Source of the DNA: a bacterium
GTDB lineage: Bacteria > Zixibacteria > MSB-5A5 > GN15 > FEB-12
DNA length: 14,405 nt
NCBI GenBank assembly: GCA_030612965.1
Contig: JAUWMW010000031.1
Location: forward strand, 1 to 14,405
Reading direction: 5' to 3'
In this document: piece after piece, positions 9,430-14,405 of the stretch
How positions within the stretch are numbered: position 1 is the first letter of the stretch
Layout: the number at the start of each line of letters is the position of its first letter
Translations under genes and position numbers: made by a program
Notes under the pieces: model-generated
What the model was told of the DNA's origin: nothing
The model's database searches: none
The model's input: the letters and a program-made list of their open reading frames with translations, nothing else

Positions 9430-9458
9430 CAAATATAGCAGCGGTCTCGGGGCCACAA
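9430..9458 (-). promoter_or_regulatory. Bacteroidetes-type promoter for the porU operon
   Basis: On the minus strand, TTG (9458-9456), 18 bases, then TATATTTG (9437-9430). This matches the Bacteroidetes primary-sigma consensus TTG-N19..20-TAnnTTTG with spacing one base short. Transcription would start near 9424, giving a leader of about 34 bases to the ATG at 9390. It overlaps the upstream GTG at 9456, which argues against that codon as the start. This is a motif match only. Confidence 0.5.
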
Positions 9459-9479
9459 GTGACCTACCTTAATACTGTG

Positions 9480-9497
9480 CCGACCTCACCAGGTCGG
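9480..9497. repeat. Inverted repeat upstream of the porU promoter
   Basis: CCGACCT (9480-9486) and AGGTCGG (9491-9497) form a perfect 7-bp stem around CACC. It lies 21 bases upstream of the proposed -33 element of porU. It could be an operator dyad or a small hairpin; there is no T-run to make it a terminator. Confidence 0.45.
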
Positions 9498-9633
9498 GTG
9501 AACAACCAGATAACCGTTAAGCTATACTTATCTCCTTCATCACTGTATAAATCGACAGATGGTACGAAGTTCCTTAGAAAATGTCAAGTCCGTAAGTATT
9601 TGCTTTAGCCGACCTGCCTGCAAAAACCTGGCC

Positions 9634-9648
9634 GAAACCGACGGTTTC
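9634..9648. repeat. 15-base odd palindrome
   Basis: GAAACCG-A-CGGTTTC is a perfect 7-bp dyad around one central base. With a one-base centre it cannot fold as a simple hairpin, so if functional it is more like a protein-binding site. No adjacent promoter was recognised. Confidence 0.4.
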
Positions 9649-9720
9649 CGACACGGCTTTGCCTACTCCCTTCTGGGTTACAGCCTTCCCTGGGGATTCA
9701 GACACACGAAACCAGTCGAT

Positions 9721-9737
9721 TGTTCAAGAGTTGAACA
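9721..9737. repeat. 17-base palindrome, operator-like
   Basis: TGTTCAA-GAG-TTGAACA is a perfect 7-bp dyad with a 3-base centre. The form suits a dimeric regulator site. It lies about 280 bases upstream of the porU promoter, and no gene start is close to it. Confidence 0.4.
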
Positions 9738-9800
9738 GGAAAATCGGCCTGAATGATGAAATGGGCTGCACATCATGGTTCGTTCAACTCACCTTTTCTG

Positions 9801-9832
9801 TGTGGTGTCGGGCGACCCCGCCCGACGCCACA
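9801..9832. repeat. Hairpin repeat, family A copy 1
   Basis: A 14-bp stem, 9801-9814 with 9819-9832, closes a loop of ACCC. One pair (T9806 with G9827) is a wobble. The arms read TGTGGTGTCGGGCG and CGCCCGACGCCACA. The first 11 bases from 9802 recur exactly at 9915, in copy 2. Confidence 0.75.
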
Positions 9833-9841
9833 GGGAAATGA

Positions 9842-9875
9842 GATTGCCGCGCTCCCTTCGGTCGCTCGCAATGAC
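9842..9875 (-). repeat. GTCATTGCGAG...GCAATC dispersed-type repeat
   Basis: Read on the minus strand, this begins GTCATTGCGAGCGACCGAAG and ends GGCAATC, with GCAAT (9868-9872) and ATTGC (9843-9847) as terminal inverted repeats. From memory, short noncoding repeats of this GTCATTGCGAG(C)G...GCAATC form are scattered in many unrelated bacterial genomes. No function is established that I can cite. Confidence 0.65.
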
Positions 9876-9914
9876 CGGAATGGTGACTTCTCCAACAAGC
9901 CCTACAGGTGATCC

Positions 9915-9944
9915 GTGGTGTCGGGTGTCCCTGCCCGACACCTG
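9915..9944. repeat. Hairpin repeat, family A copy 2
   Basis: GGTGTCGGG (9917-9925) pairs perfectly with CCCGACACC (9934-9942), and two further G-T wobbles extend the stem inward to a TCCC loop. It matches 9802-9831 at 24 of 30 bases. The two outermost base pairs of copy 1 are lost. Confidence 0.75.
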
Positions 9945-9959
9945 CCTTCACAACTGACC

Positions 9960-9984
9960 GCTGTCAGGCGAGTCACCTGACAGC
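9960..9984. repeat. Hairpin GCTGTCAGG / CCTGACAGC
   Basis: A perfect 9-bp stem (9960-9968 with 9976-9984) closes a 7-base loop, CGAGTCA. It starts 16 bases after family A copy 2 ends. There is no T-run on either strand. Confidence 0.6.
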
Positions 9985-10004
9985 ACTCACAACGCGTATA
10001 CAGG

Positions 10005-10024
10005 GGCAGACGAGGACGTCTGCC
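10005..10024. repeat. Hairpin GGCAGACG / CGTCTGCC
   Basis: A perfect 8-bp stem (10005-10012 with 10017-10024) closes the loop AGGA. It is G- and C-rich on both flanks (GG before, GCCC after), like a diverged repeat unit of its own family. Confidence 0.6.
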
Positions 10025-10094
10025 GCCCACGAGAATAACAGCGGCTTCCCACTGGGTCTGAAGATCCGCCGGGCACAAGTGCAGGTGGATATAT

Positions 10095-10110
10095 TCCTGG
10101 GACACCAGGA
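10095..10110 (-). repeat. Small hairpin downstream of the hypothetical gene
   Basis: TCCTGG (10095-10100) and CCAGGA (10105-10110) form a 6-bp stem with a 4-base loop, 40 bases past the stop of the minus-strand gene ending at 10151. An A/T-rich stretch (AATATAT on the minus strand) follows, but it is not a T-run. It is a weak terminator candidate at best. Confidence 0.25.
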
Positions 10111-10150
10111 TCAAGGTGTAAATCAAATGCCGATGAATTGCGGCGCAACC

Positions 10151-10666
10151 CTACCCAAGAGCGGAACAGAGACCGAAATAGAGAACGCCCGGCACACCGG
10201 ACTCGAATTGGAACGATTGATGCTCGAGACGGGAAAGCTCTGAGGTGATCTGACCGAGATGAATGCTCTGCCATCGTTCGTTGTCATGCGTCAGGGGACT
10301 GACGACAAACAGCAAGGCGCGTTTTGGAACATTCACAGACTTGCCTGGGTTGGTAAGTTTCCAAATGTCCTTGATCAACACCTCGACGTTCCTGGTAAGG
10401 GACCGCTTCACACTACGAACCTGCTCGTGAGGGATATTGCTGCTGACGGTGCGTACATTGATACCCCAGTCTCCGCAGGCGATATCGACTTTATTGGTGT
10501 CTGGCGTCGGATCAAGCCCACTTTCAAGAAGAACGCGACACAACTCCACCTTCAGCCAGCCCTCAAACGAAGAGCGTTCGCGTGTAAACGCATTCAACCC
10601 TAGATGGCTTTCCAACTTCAGGGTTAGGCCGTCAAGAACAAGGCTGGTTAGCTTGTCGAACTCCAT
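10151..10666 (-). CDS. Hypothetical protein, possibly a degenerate PD-(D/E)XK nuclease fold
   Basis: 171 residues from the ATG at 10666. AGGTG lies 6 bases upstream (10677-10673), so I prefer this ATG to the GTG at 10675. I do not recognise the family. The layout resembles restriction-endonuclease-like folds: an acidic helix (FEGWLKVELCRVLLESGL, with E41), then a strand pair KVDIACGDWGINVRTVS (D61), a helix EVLIKDIWKL (95-104) and a hydrophobic strand KRALLFVVSP (115-124). Where an active enzyme would have E-x-K, this protein has N70-V71-R72, so if the fold is right it is probably inactive. No signal peptide or membrane segment is visible, so it is likely cytoplasmic. It stands alone, with its own promoter on one side and a cluster of hairpin repeats on the other, which would suit an accessory gene. 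The CDS is well supported; the fold is a guess. Confidence 0.72.
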   Translation of the reverse strand: MEFDKLTSLVLDGLTLKLESHLGLNAFTRERSSFEGWLKVELCRVLLESGLDPTPDTNKVDIACGDWGINVRTVSSNIPHEQVRSVKRSLTRNVEVLIKDIWKLTNPGKSVNVPKRALLFVVSPLTHDNERWQSIHLGQITSELSRLEHQSFQFESGVPGVLYFGLCSALG

Positions 10667-10706
10667 GGGACACACCTATCGATTAGCGGCGCGTTGCGAC
10701 GGGTCC

Positions 10707-10738
10707 GGGATGCCACCACCCGAAGGCCGCAACATCCC
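10707..10738 (-). promoter_or_regulatory. 5'-leader hairpin with C(UUCG)G tetraloop
   Basis: In minus-strand RNA, GGGAUGUUGCGGCC (10738-10725) pairs with GGUGGUGGCAUCCC (10720-10707) around a UUCG loop: 9 Watson-Crick pairs, 4 G-U pairs and one G-G mismatch in 14. The G-U pairs become A-C mismatches on the plus strand, so the fold belongs to the minus-strand transcript. It would start about 4 bases into the leader of the gene at 10151-10666. Confidence 0.6.
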
Positions 10739-10748
10739 CTCCATGACC

Positions 10749-10778
10749 ATGATAGACTCCGACCGCCTCGTATGTCAA
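10749..10778 (-). promoter_or_regulatory. Sigma70-like promoter for the hypothetical gene
   Basis: On the minus strand, TTGACA (10778-10773), 18 bases, then TATCAT (10754-10749). The -35 is perfect and the -10 has five of six consensus bases. Transcription would start near 10742, leaving a leader of about 76 bases before the ATG at 10666. Confidence 0.55.
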
Positions 10779-10927
10779 GTAGAGAATGGCCGGTCGGTAC
10801 TTCGTGAGCGGGAACCCCCACACCCCTGTTTTCGTTTTAGGGATTCTCGCTGACGGTATCCATGTTGTTTGCTTACTTGGCGCTTCGCTCAATTTGACCT
10901 CCGGCACTACACAAACACCTGCACGAC

Positions 10928-10956
10928 TTGACGCGAAGGAGCTTCAGGACTATACT
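10928..10956 (+). promoter_or_regulatory. Sigma70-like promoter for the oligopeptidase B gene
   Basis: TTGACG (10928-10933), exactly 17 bases, then TATACT (10951-10956). Each box has five of six consensus bases. The start point would be near 10963, giving a leader of about 42 bases to the ATG at 11005. It diverges from the minus-strand promoter at 10778-10749; apart from these promoters and the leader hairpin I see nothing in 10667-11004. Confidence 0.55.
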
Positions 10957-11004
10957 CTACCCACGATAAACTGTACGGCCGAATCAAACTGAAAGGCGCC
11001 GAGT

Positions 11005-13125
11005 ATGCGTATAGCCAGAATTCTGATCTTGAATCTTACGACCCTTGCGGTCTGTTTGACGCCATCGTGTGGACGTCGTCTTAATACCGAGCCGCCGGTG
11101 GCGAAGATAGAGCCCACGGTTGACACCATGTTCGGGGTCGAGATGGTGGATAACTATTTCTGGCTACGGGATGATTCTCGAAGCAGACCGGAGGTGCTGG
11201 ACTATCTGAAGGCCGAGAACGCCTACACCGAATCGGTGATGTGCCACACCGAGCAGCTTCAGACTGATTTATACAATGAAATGCTCGGTCGCATCAAGGA
11301 AACCGATCTGTCGGCGCCGGTGCAGCGTGATGACTACTTCTACTACTCGCGTACCGAGGAAGGAAAGCAATACGATATCTACTGCCGCAAGAAAGGCAGC
11401 CTTGAGGCGGCTGAGGAAATCCTGCTCGATGTCAATCAGTTGGCCGAGGGTCACGATTTTCTCGGTCTTGGCACCTATGAGATCAGCCCCGACCATAAGC
11501 TGCTGGCCTACTCGATCGACACCGCCGGCAACGAACGCTACACGCTACGGGTCAAAAACCTGGAGACGGGCAAGTTGTTTCCGGATGAGATTGTGAAAAT
11601 GTCCGGCTCCGCTGAGTGGGCCAACGACAACAGGACTTTGTTCTACACCGTCCCCGACGACTCGTGGCGACCGCACAAGTTGTATCGCCACACTCTCGGT
11701 CAGGAGGAAGAAGATTTGCTGATACATCACGAACCGGATGATGCCTTCTGGATGCAAATCAGCAAGAGCATGAGCATGGAATATCTCCTGATCGATGTCG
11801 GCAGCCAGACTTCAAGCGAGGTCCGTTATTTGGACGCCGACAATCCATTCGGCGAATTCAGCATGGTCCACCCCCGTGAGCCGAAGCATGAATACCAGGT
11901 GCGCCACCACGGCGATATGTTCTACATCGTAACCAACGACAGCGCCAAAAACTTCCGGCTGATGCGGACCCCGGTTTCGGCGCCGGCGAAGAACAACTGG
12001 CGGGAGGTCATCCCCCATCGCGATTCCGTCAAGTTGGACAGGGTCGTCATGTTCAGGGGTTTTATGGTGCTATCAGAGCGCGAGGACGGATTGCGCCAAC
12101 TGCGCGTAAGGGAGTTCTCGTCATCGGAAGCGCATCGAATCGAGATGCCGGAGCCGGTGTATGCCTGCTATCCGGGCGAGAATATCGATTTCGGCAGCGG
12201 CATCCTGCGCTTCGTATATCAGTCCTTTACCACTCCGCGCTCGGTTTATGATTACGATATGCGGACCAAAGAGCGTGTGCTTATGAAGCGAAAAGAAGTG
12301 CTCGGAGGATTCGACCCAGATCAGTATCAATCCGAACGTATCTATGCTACAGCCGAGGACGGCACCAGGATTCCGATTTCTCTGGTGTACAAAAAAGGAG
12401 TTAAACTTGACGGGACCAGCCCGCTGTATCTCAATGGCTATGGCGCCTACGGGATCAGCATGGACCCATATTTCTCGTCAAACCGTCTTAGTCTGCTGGA
12501 TCGAGGGTTCATATACGCCAGAGCCCACATCCGTGGCGGTGGTGAAATGGGACGGTACTGGTACGAGGATGGCCGATTGCTTAATAAGAAAAACACGTTT
12601 ACCGACTTCATCGCCTGTGCAGAGCATCTCATTGCCGAAAAGTACACTTCTCATGATAAGCTGGTCATCAATGGTGGCAGTGCCGGAGGATTGCTGATCG
12701 GTGCGGTGGTCAACATAGCGCCGGAGTTGTGCCATATCGCGGTCGCCGATGTACCGTTTGTCGATGTGATGAACACCATGCTTGACGCCTCGATACCGTT
12801 GACCGTAATCGAATACGAGGAGTGGGGCAACCCCAATGAGAAGGAATACTTCGACTACATGATGTCATACTCGCCGTACGACAATGTCGCCGCCCAGGCC
12901 TACCCTCACATGCTGATTACCGGGGGGCTGAATGATACGCGTGTCCAGTACTGGGAGCCGGCCAAATGGACAGCCAGGCTACGCGCTCTCAAGACCGACA
13001 ACAACCGGCTGCTCCTGAAAACCAACATGGGTGCGGGACATGGCGGCGCGTCGGGACGGTATGATTATCTCAAGGAGATCGCTCTTGAGTACGCCTTCAT
13101 CCTGGATGTGCTGGGAGTGGAGTAG
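11005..13125 (+). CDS. ptrB: Oligopeptidase B-type serine peptidase (S9A) with export signal
   Basis: 706 residues; the ATG has AAAGG 8 bases upstream (10992-10996). It belongs to the prolyl oligopeptidase family, whose propeller domain admits only short peptides to a C-terminal alpha/beta-hydrolase domain. The triad is Ser559 (GGSAGGL), Asp644 (GGLNDTRV) and His679 (GAGHGGASGRY). The Ser-Asp and Asp-His spacings of 85 and 35 equal those I recall for E. coli PtrB (532/617/652). E603 and E605 in IEYEEWGNP match the acidic residues that give oligopeptidase B its Arg/Lys preference. Cleavage after basic residues of short peptides is therefore expected. Unlike typical cytosolic PtrB, it begins MRIARILILNLTTLAVCLTPSCG, a signal-peptide-like stretch; LTPSC is an imperfect lipobox, so a periplasmic lipoprotein is possible but unproven. 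The gene is monocistronic and converges with the following ligase gene. Confidence 0.93.
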   Translation: MRIARILILNLTTLAVCLTPSCGRRLNTEPPVAKIEPTVDTMFGVEMVDNYFWLRDDSRSRPEVLDYLKAENAYTESVMCHTEQLQTDLYNEMLGRIKETDLSAPVQRDDYFYYSRTEEGKQYDIYCRKKGSLEAAEEILLDVNQLAEGHDFLGLGTYEISPDHKLLAYSIDTAGNERYTLRVKNLETGKLFPDEIVKMSGSAEWANDNRTLFYTVPDDSWRPHKLYRHTLGQEEEDLLIHHEPDDAFWMQISKSMSMEYLLIDVGSQTSSEVRYLDADNPFGEFSMVHPREPKHEYQVRHHGDMFYIVTNDSAKNFRLMRTPVSAPAKNNWREVIPHRDSVKLDRVVMFRGFMVLSEREDGLRQLRVREFSSSEAHRIEMPEPVYACYPGENIDFGSGILRFVYQSFTTPRSVYDYDMRTKERVLMKRKEVLGGFDPDQYQSERIYATAEDGTRIPISLVYKKGVKLDGTSPLYLNGYGAYGISMDPYFSSNRLSLLDRGFIYARAHIRGGGEMGRYWYEDGRLLNKKNTFTDFIACAEHLIAEKYTSHDKLVINGGSAGGLLIGAVVNIAPELCHIAVADVPFVDVMNTMLDASIPLTVIEYEEWGNPNEKEYFDYMMSYSPYDNVAAQAYPHMLITGGLNDTRVQYWEPAKWTARLRALKTDNNRLLLKTNMGAGHGGASGRYDYLKEIALEYAFILDVLGVE

Positions 13126-13129
13126 TCTT
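13126..13129. other. Four-base gap between convergent genes
   Basis: The plus-strand stop TAG ends at 13125 and the minus-strand stop TGA begins at 13130. No intrinsic terminator can fit between them, so each transcript must end inside or beyond the opposing coding sequence. I saw no obvious hairpin-plus-T-run close by. Confidence 0.8.
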
Positions 13130-14405
13130 TCAGGCCAGCGCCAACTTGTTGACCTTGCCGGACTGGTAGCGCGGTAGAGCATCGGTAAAGAGCACGTGTT
13201 TAGGCACCTTGGTCGGCCCCAACTTGATCCGGCAATGGTCCTGGACAGCTTTGGCGTCGGCCGTTTGATCGTTGGACAACACCACAACTGCTTTGAGCGC
13301 TTCACCCAAAGTGTCGTCGGGTACGCCAACTACGGCCACTTCGGAGATAGCAGGATGGGTAGCTATGCACTCCTCAACCTCGCGCGCCGAGACGCGATGG
13401 CCGCCGACCTTGATGATTTCCTTCTTACGTGAAACGATCCAGAGCAACCCGTCGTTATCTATACGACCCAGGTCACCGGTATACAGGCGACCGGTCTTGA
13501 GCACCTGATCCTGCTCGTCAGGTTGATTCCAGTAACCCATCATAACCAGGTCACCGGACACGACTACCTCGCCCAACTCGCCACGCGGAAGCTCCGAGCC
13601 GGACTCGTCGCAGATGTACACGACCACGCCTTTCAAAGGCACCCCGACTGATCCGACATTATCCGCAAGCAACTCCGGCGGCATGTAACTGATGCGCGGT
13701 GACGCTTCTGTCTGCCCATACATGATGTAAATCTCACGGTCGCAGAACACATCGATCAAGTTATCAATAACATGCGGCGGCATGGCTCCCCCTGCCTGCG
13801 TCAGGTATCTAAGATGAGGCAGTTGCTTCTGAGTAAAGGCGGCGTGATCCAACAGAATCATGAAATTGGAAGGCACACCTGAAAAACCGGTCACCTCGTG
13901 TCGCACCATTGTCTGCAGTACGACCTGCGGATAAGCGAAGCGATTCTCGATCACCAGTTGTCCTCCGCAGGCCACATGGGTCAACATCAGAGAGTTGCCG
14001 TAAATATAGAAGAACGGCAGGATCACGATAACTGAATCCTCGGCGGTCAGCCTGAGGTACTCATTCGTCGCTATCGTATTAGTGATCAGGTTGCGATGCG
14101 ACAACATGACCCCCTTGGAATCGCCGGTACTTCCGGAGGTATAGAAAATCGCGGCCAGATCGTCTGAGCAGTCAGGCAGGTTGTCATACTGCAACGGCCC
14201 GCTCTGTGAGAACCGGTCGATTTCGCTATCCGCCAACTCCTGCAGCGCAGCATCCTTAACATCCGCCAGCAACGCCGTCATGCTCACGCAATTGACAGCC
14301 GTAGATTCCGAAGACAGCGATCCTTCCGACAGAACCAACTCGACCGGAGAGTCATTGCCCACCAGGCTGTCCACCATTGATGCATACCGGTTTGACACCA
14401 GAAGA
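13130..14405 (-). CDS. AMP-forming acyl-CoA synthetase/ligase (N-terminus beyond window)
   Basis: It activates a carboxylic acid as acyl-AMP and probably transfers it to CoA or a carrier. Core motifs of the ANL superfamily are intact: the phosphate-binding loop IFYTSGSTGDSKG, IMYGQTEA, LYTGDLGRIDNDGLLWIVSRKKEIIKVGG with the hinge and sugar-binding residues, and a C-terminal PRYQSGKVNKLAL carrying the catalytic lysine. The frame stays open to base 14405. A GTG at 14398 could be mistaken for a start, but about 100 residues of the usual N-terminal domain would then be missing, so the gene is best read as cut by the window edge. The substrate cannot be told from the motifs; LPFFYIYGNSLMLTHVACGG suggests a fatty-acid-type ligase. 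About 425 residues are visible, against 500-550 for full-length relatives. The true start lies beyond the right edge, so its operon partners are unknown. Confidence 0.93.
   Translation of the reverse strand, partial: LLVSNRYASMVDSLVGNDSPVELVLSEGSLSSESTAVNCVSMTALLADVKDAALQELADSEIDRFSQSGPLQYDNLPDCSDDLAAIFYTSGSTGDSKGVMLSHRNLITNTIATNEYLRLTAEDSVIVILPFFYIYGNSLMLTHVACGGQLVIENRFAYPQVVLQTMVRHEVTGFSGVPSNFMILLDHAAFTQKQLPHLRYLTQAGGAMPPHVIDNLIDVFCDREIYIMYGQTEASPRISYMPPELLADNVGSVGVPLKGVVVYICDESGSELPRGELGEVVVSGDLVMMGYWNQPDEQDQVLKTGRLYTGDLGRIDNDGLLWIVSRKKEIIKVGGHRVSAREVEECIATHPAISEVAVVGVPDDTLGEALKAVVVLSNDQTADAKAVQDHCRIKLGPTKVPKHVLFTDALPRYQSGKVNKLALA

Larger units (their letters stand above)
9459..10150. other. 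Noncoding, repeat-rich intergenic region
   Basis: About 690 bases lie between the divergent side of porU and the 3' end of the 171-residue hypothetical gene. Short open frames exist on both strands, but none has a convincing RBS or a recognisable protein, and several run straight through the hairpins. I found no tRNA or rRNA. The content is a series of dyads and hairpins, listed separately. Confidence 0.7.

Noticed and set aside
9391..9456. Extension of PorU to a GTG at 9456
   Set aside because: The extension puts 22 residues ahead of a normal signal peptide and overlaps the best promoter match, so the ATG at 9390 (or 9408) is more likely.
9801..10024. CRISPR array
   Set aside because: The units are different hairpin families with unequal spacing, there are no identical direct repeats with regular spacers, and no cas gene is present.
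10095..10110. Intrinsic terminator for the hypothetical gene
   Set aside because: The 6-bp stem is short and no T-run follows, so it is listed only as a weak hairpin.
9902..10126. A 74-codon minus-strand open frame across the repeat region
   Set aside because: It reads through three hairpins, has no convincing RBS and no recognisable sequence.
14396..14398. GTG at 14398 as the start of the ligase
   Set aside because: The frame stays open to the window edge, no RBS is seen, and the N-terminal part of the AMP-binding domain would be missing.

Overview
The window looks like chromosome from a didermic bacterium of the Fibrobacterota-Chlorobiota-Bacteroidota (FCB) type. It carries parts of a type IX secretion system (T9SS) surface-attachment complex, a promoter of the Bacteroidetes form (TTG / TAnnTTTG), and a large exported protease with FG-GAP-like repeats. 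The domain styles and the palindromic intergenic repeats resemble candidate phyla such as Zixibacteria. That placement is an inference from memory, not a search result.

Left two thirds (1-9458, minus strand): a tightly packed operon. It is read from a promoter at about 9458-9430 through porU (C25 'gingipain-like' sortase with a T9SS C-terminal domain), porV (outer-membrane barrel of the PorV/PorQ family) and an exported M6-like zinc metalloprotease that runs off the left edge. Gaps are 13 and 17 bases, each with a good ribosome binding site. In P. gingivalis, PorU and PorV act together to cleave and attach T9SS cargo at the cell surface, and their genes are neighbours in the same order. The protease is a plausible cargo. 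The most unusual feature is that this PorV is 915 residues instead of roughly 400. About 580 residues of beta-propeller-like blades, joined to three LysM-like segments, sit between its conserved N-terminal part and the rest of the barrel.

Middle (9459-10150): about 690 bases with no credible gene, holding a run of dyads and hairpins. These include two diverged copies of one 30-base hairpin whose stem changes mostly keep pairing, and a repeat of the widely dispersed GTCATTGCGAG...GCAATC type. Next to it on the minus strand is an unrecognised 171-residue protein (10151-10666) that may be a degenerate PD-(D/E)XK nuclease fold. Its leader has a sigma70-like promoter and a long hairpin capped by a C(UUCG)G tetraloop.

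Right (10928-14405): a divergent sigma70-like promoter drives an oligopeptidase B-type serine peptidase with an N-terminal export signal (plus strand). It converges, with only 4 bases between stop codons, on an AMP-forming acyl-CoA synthetase/ligase whose N-terminus lies beyond the right edge.
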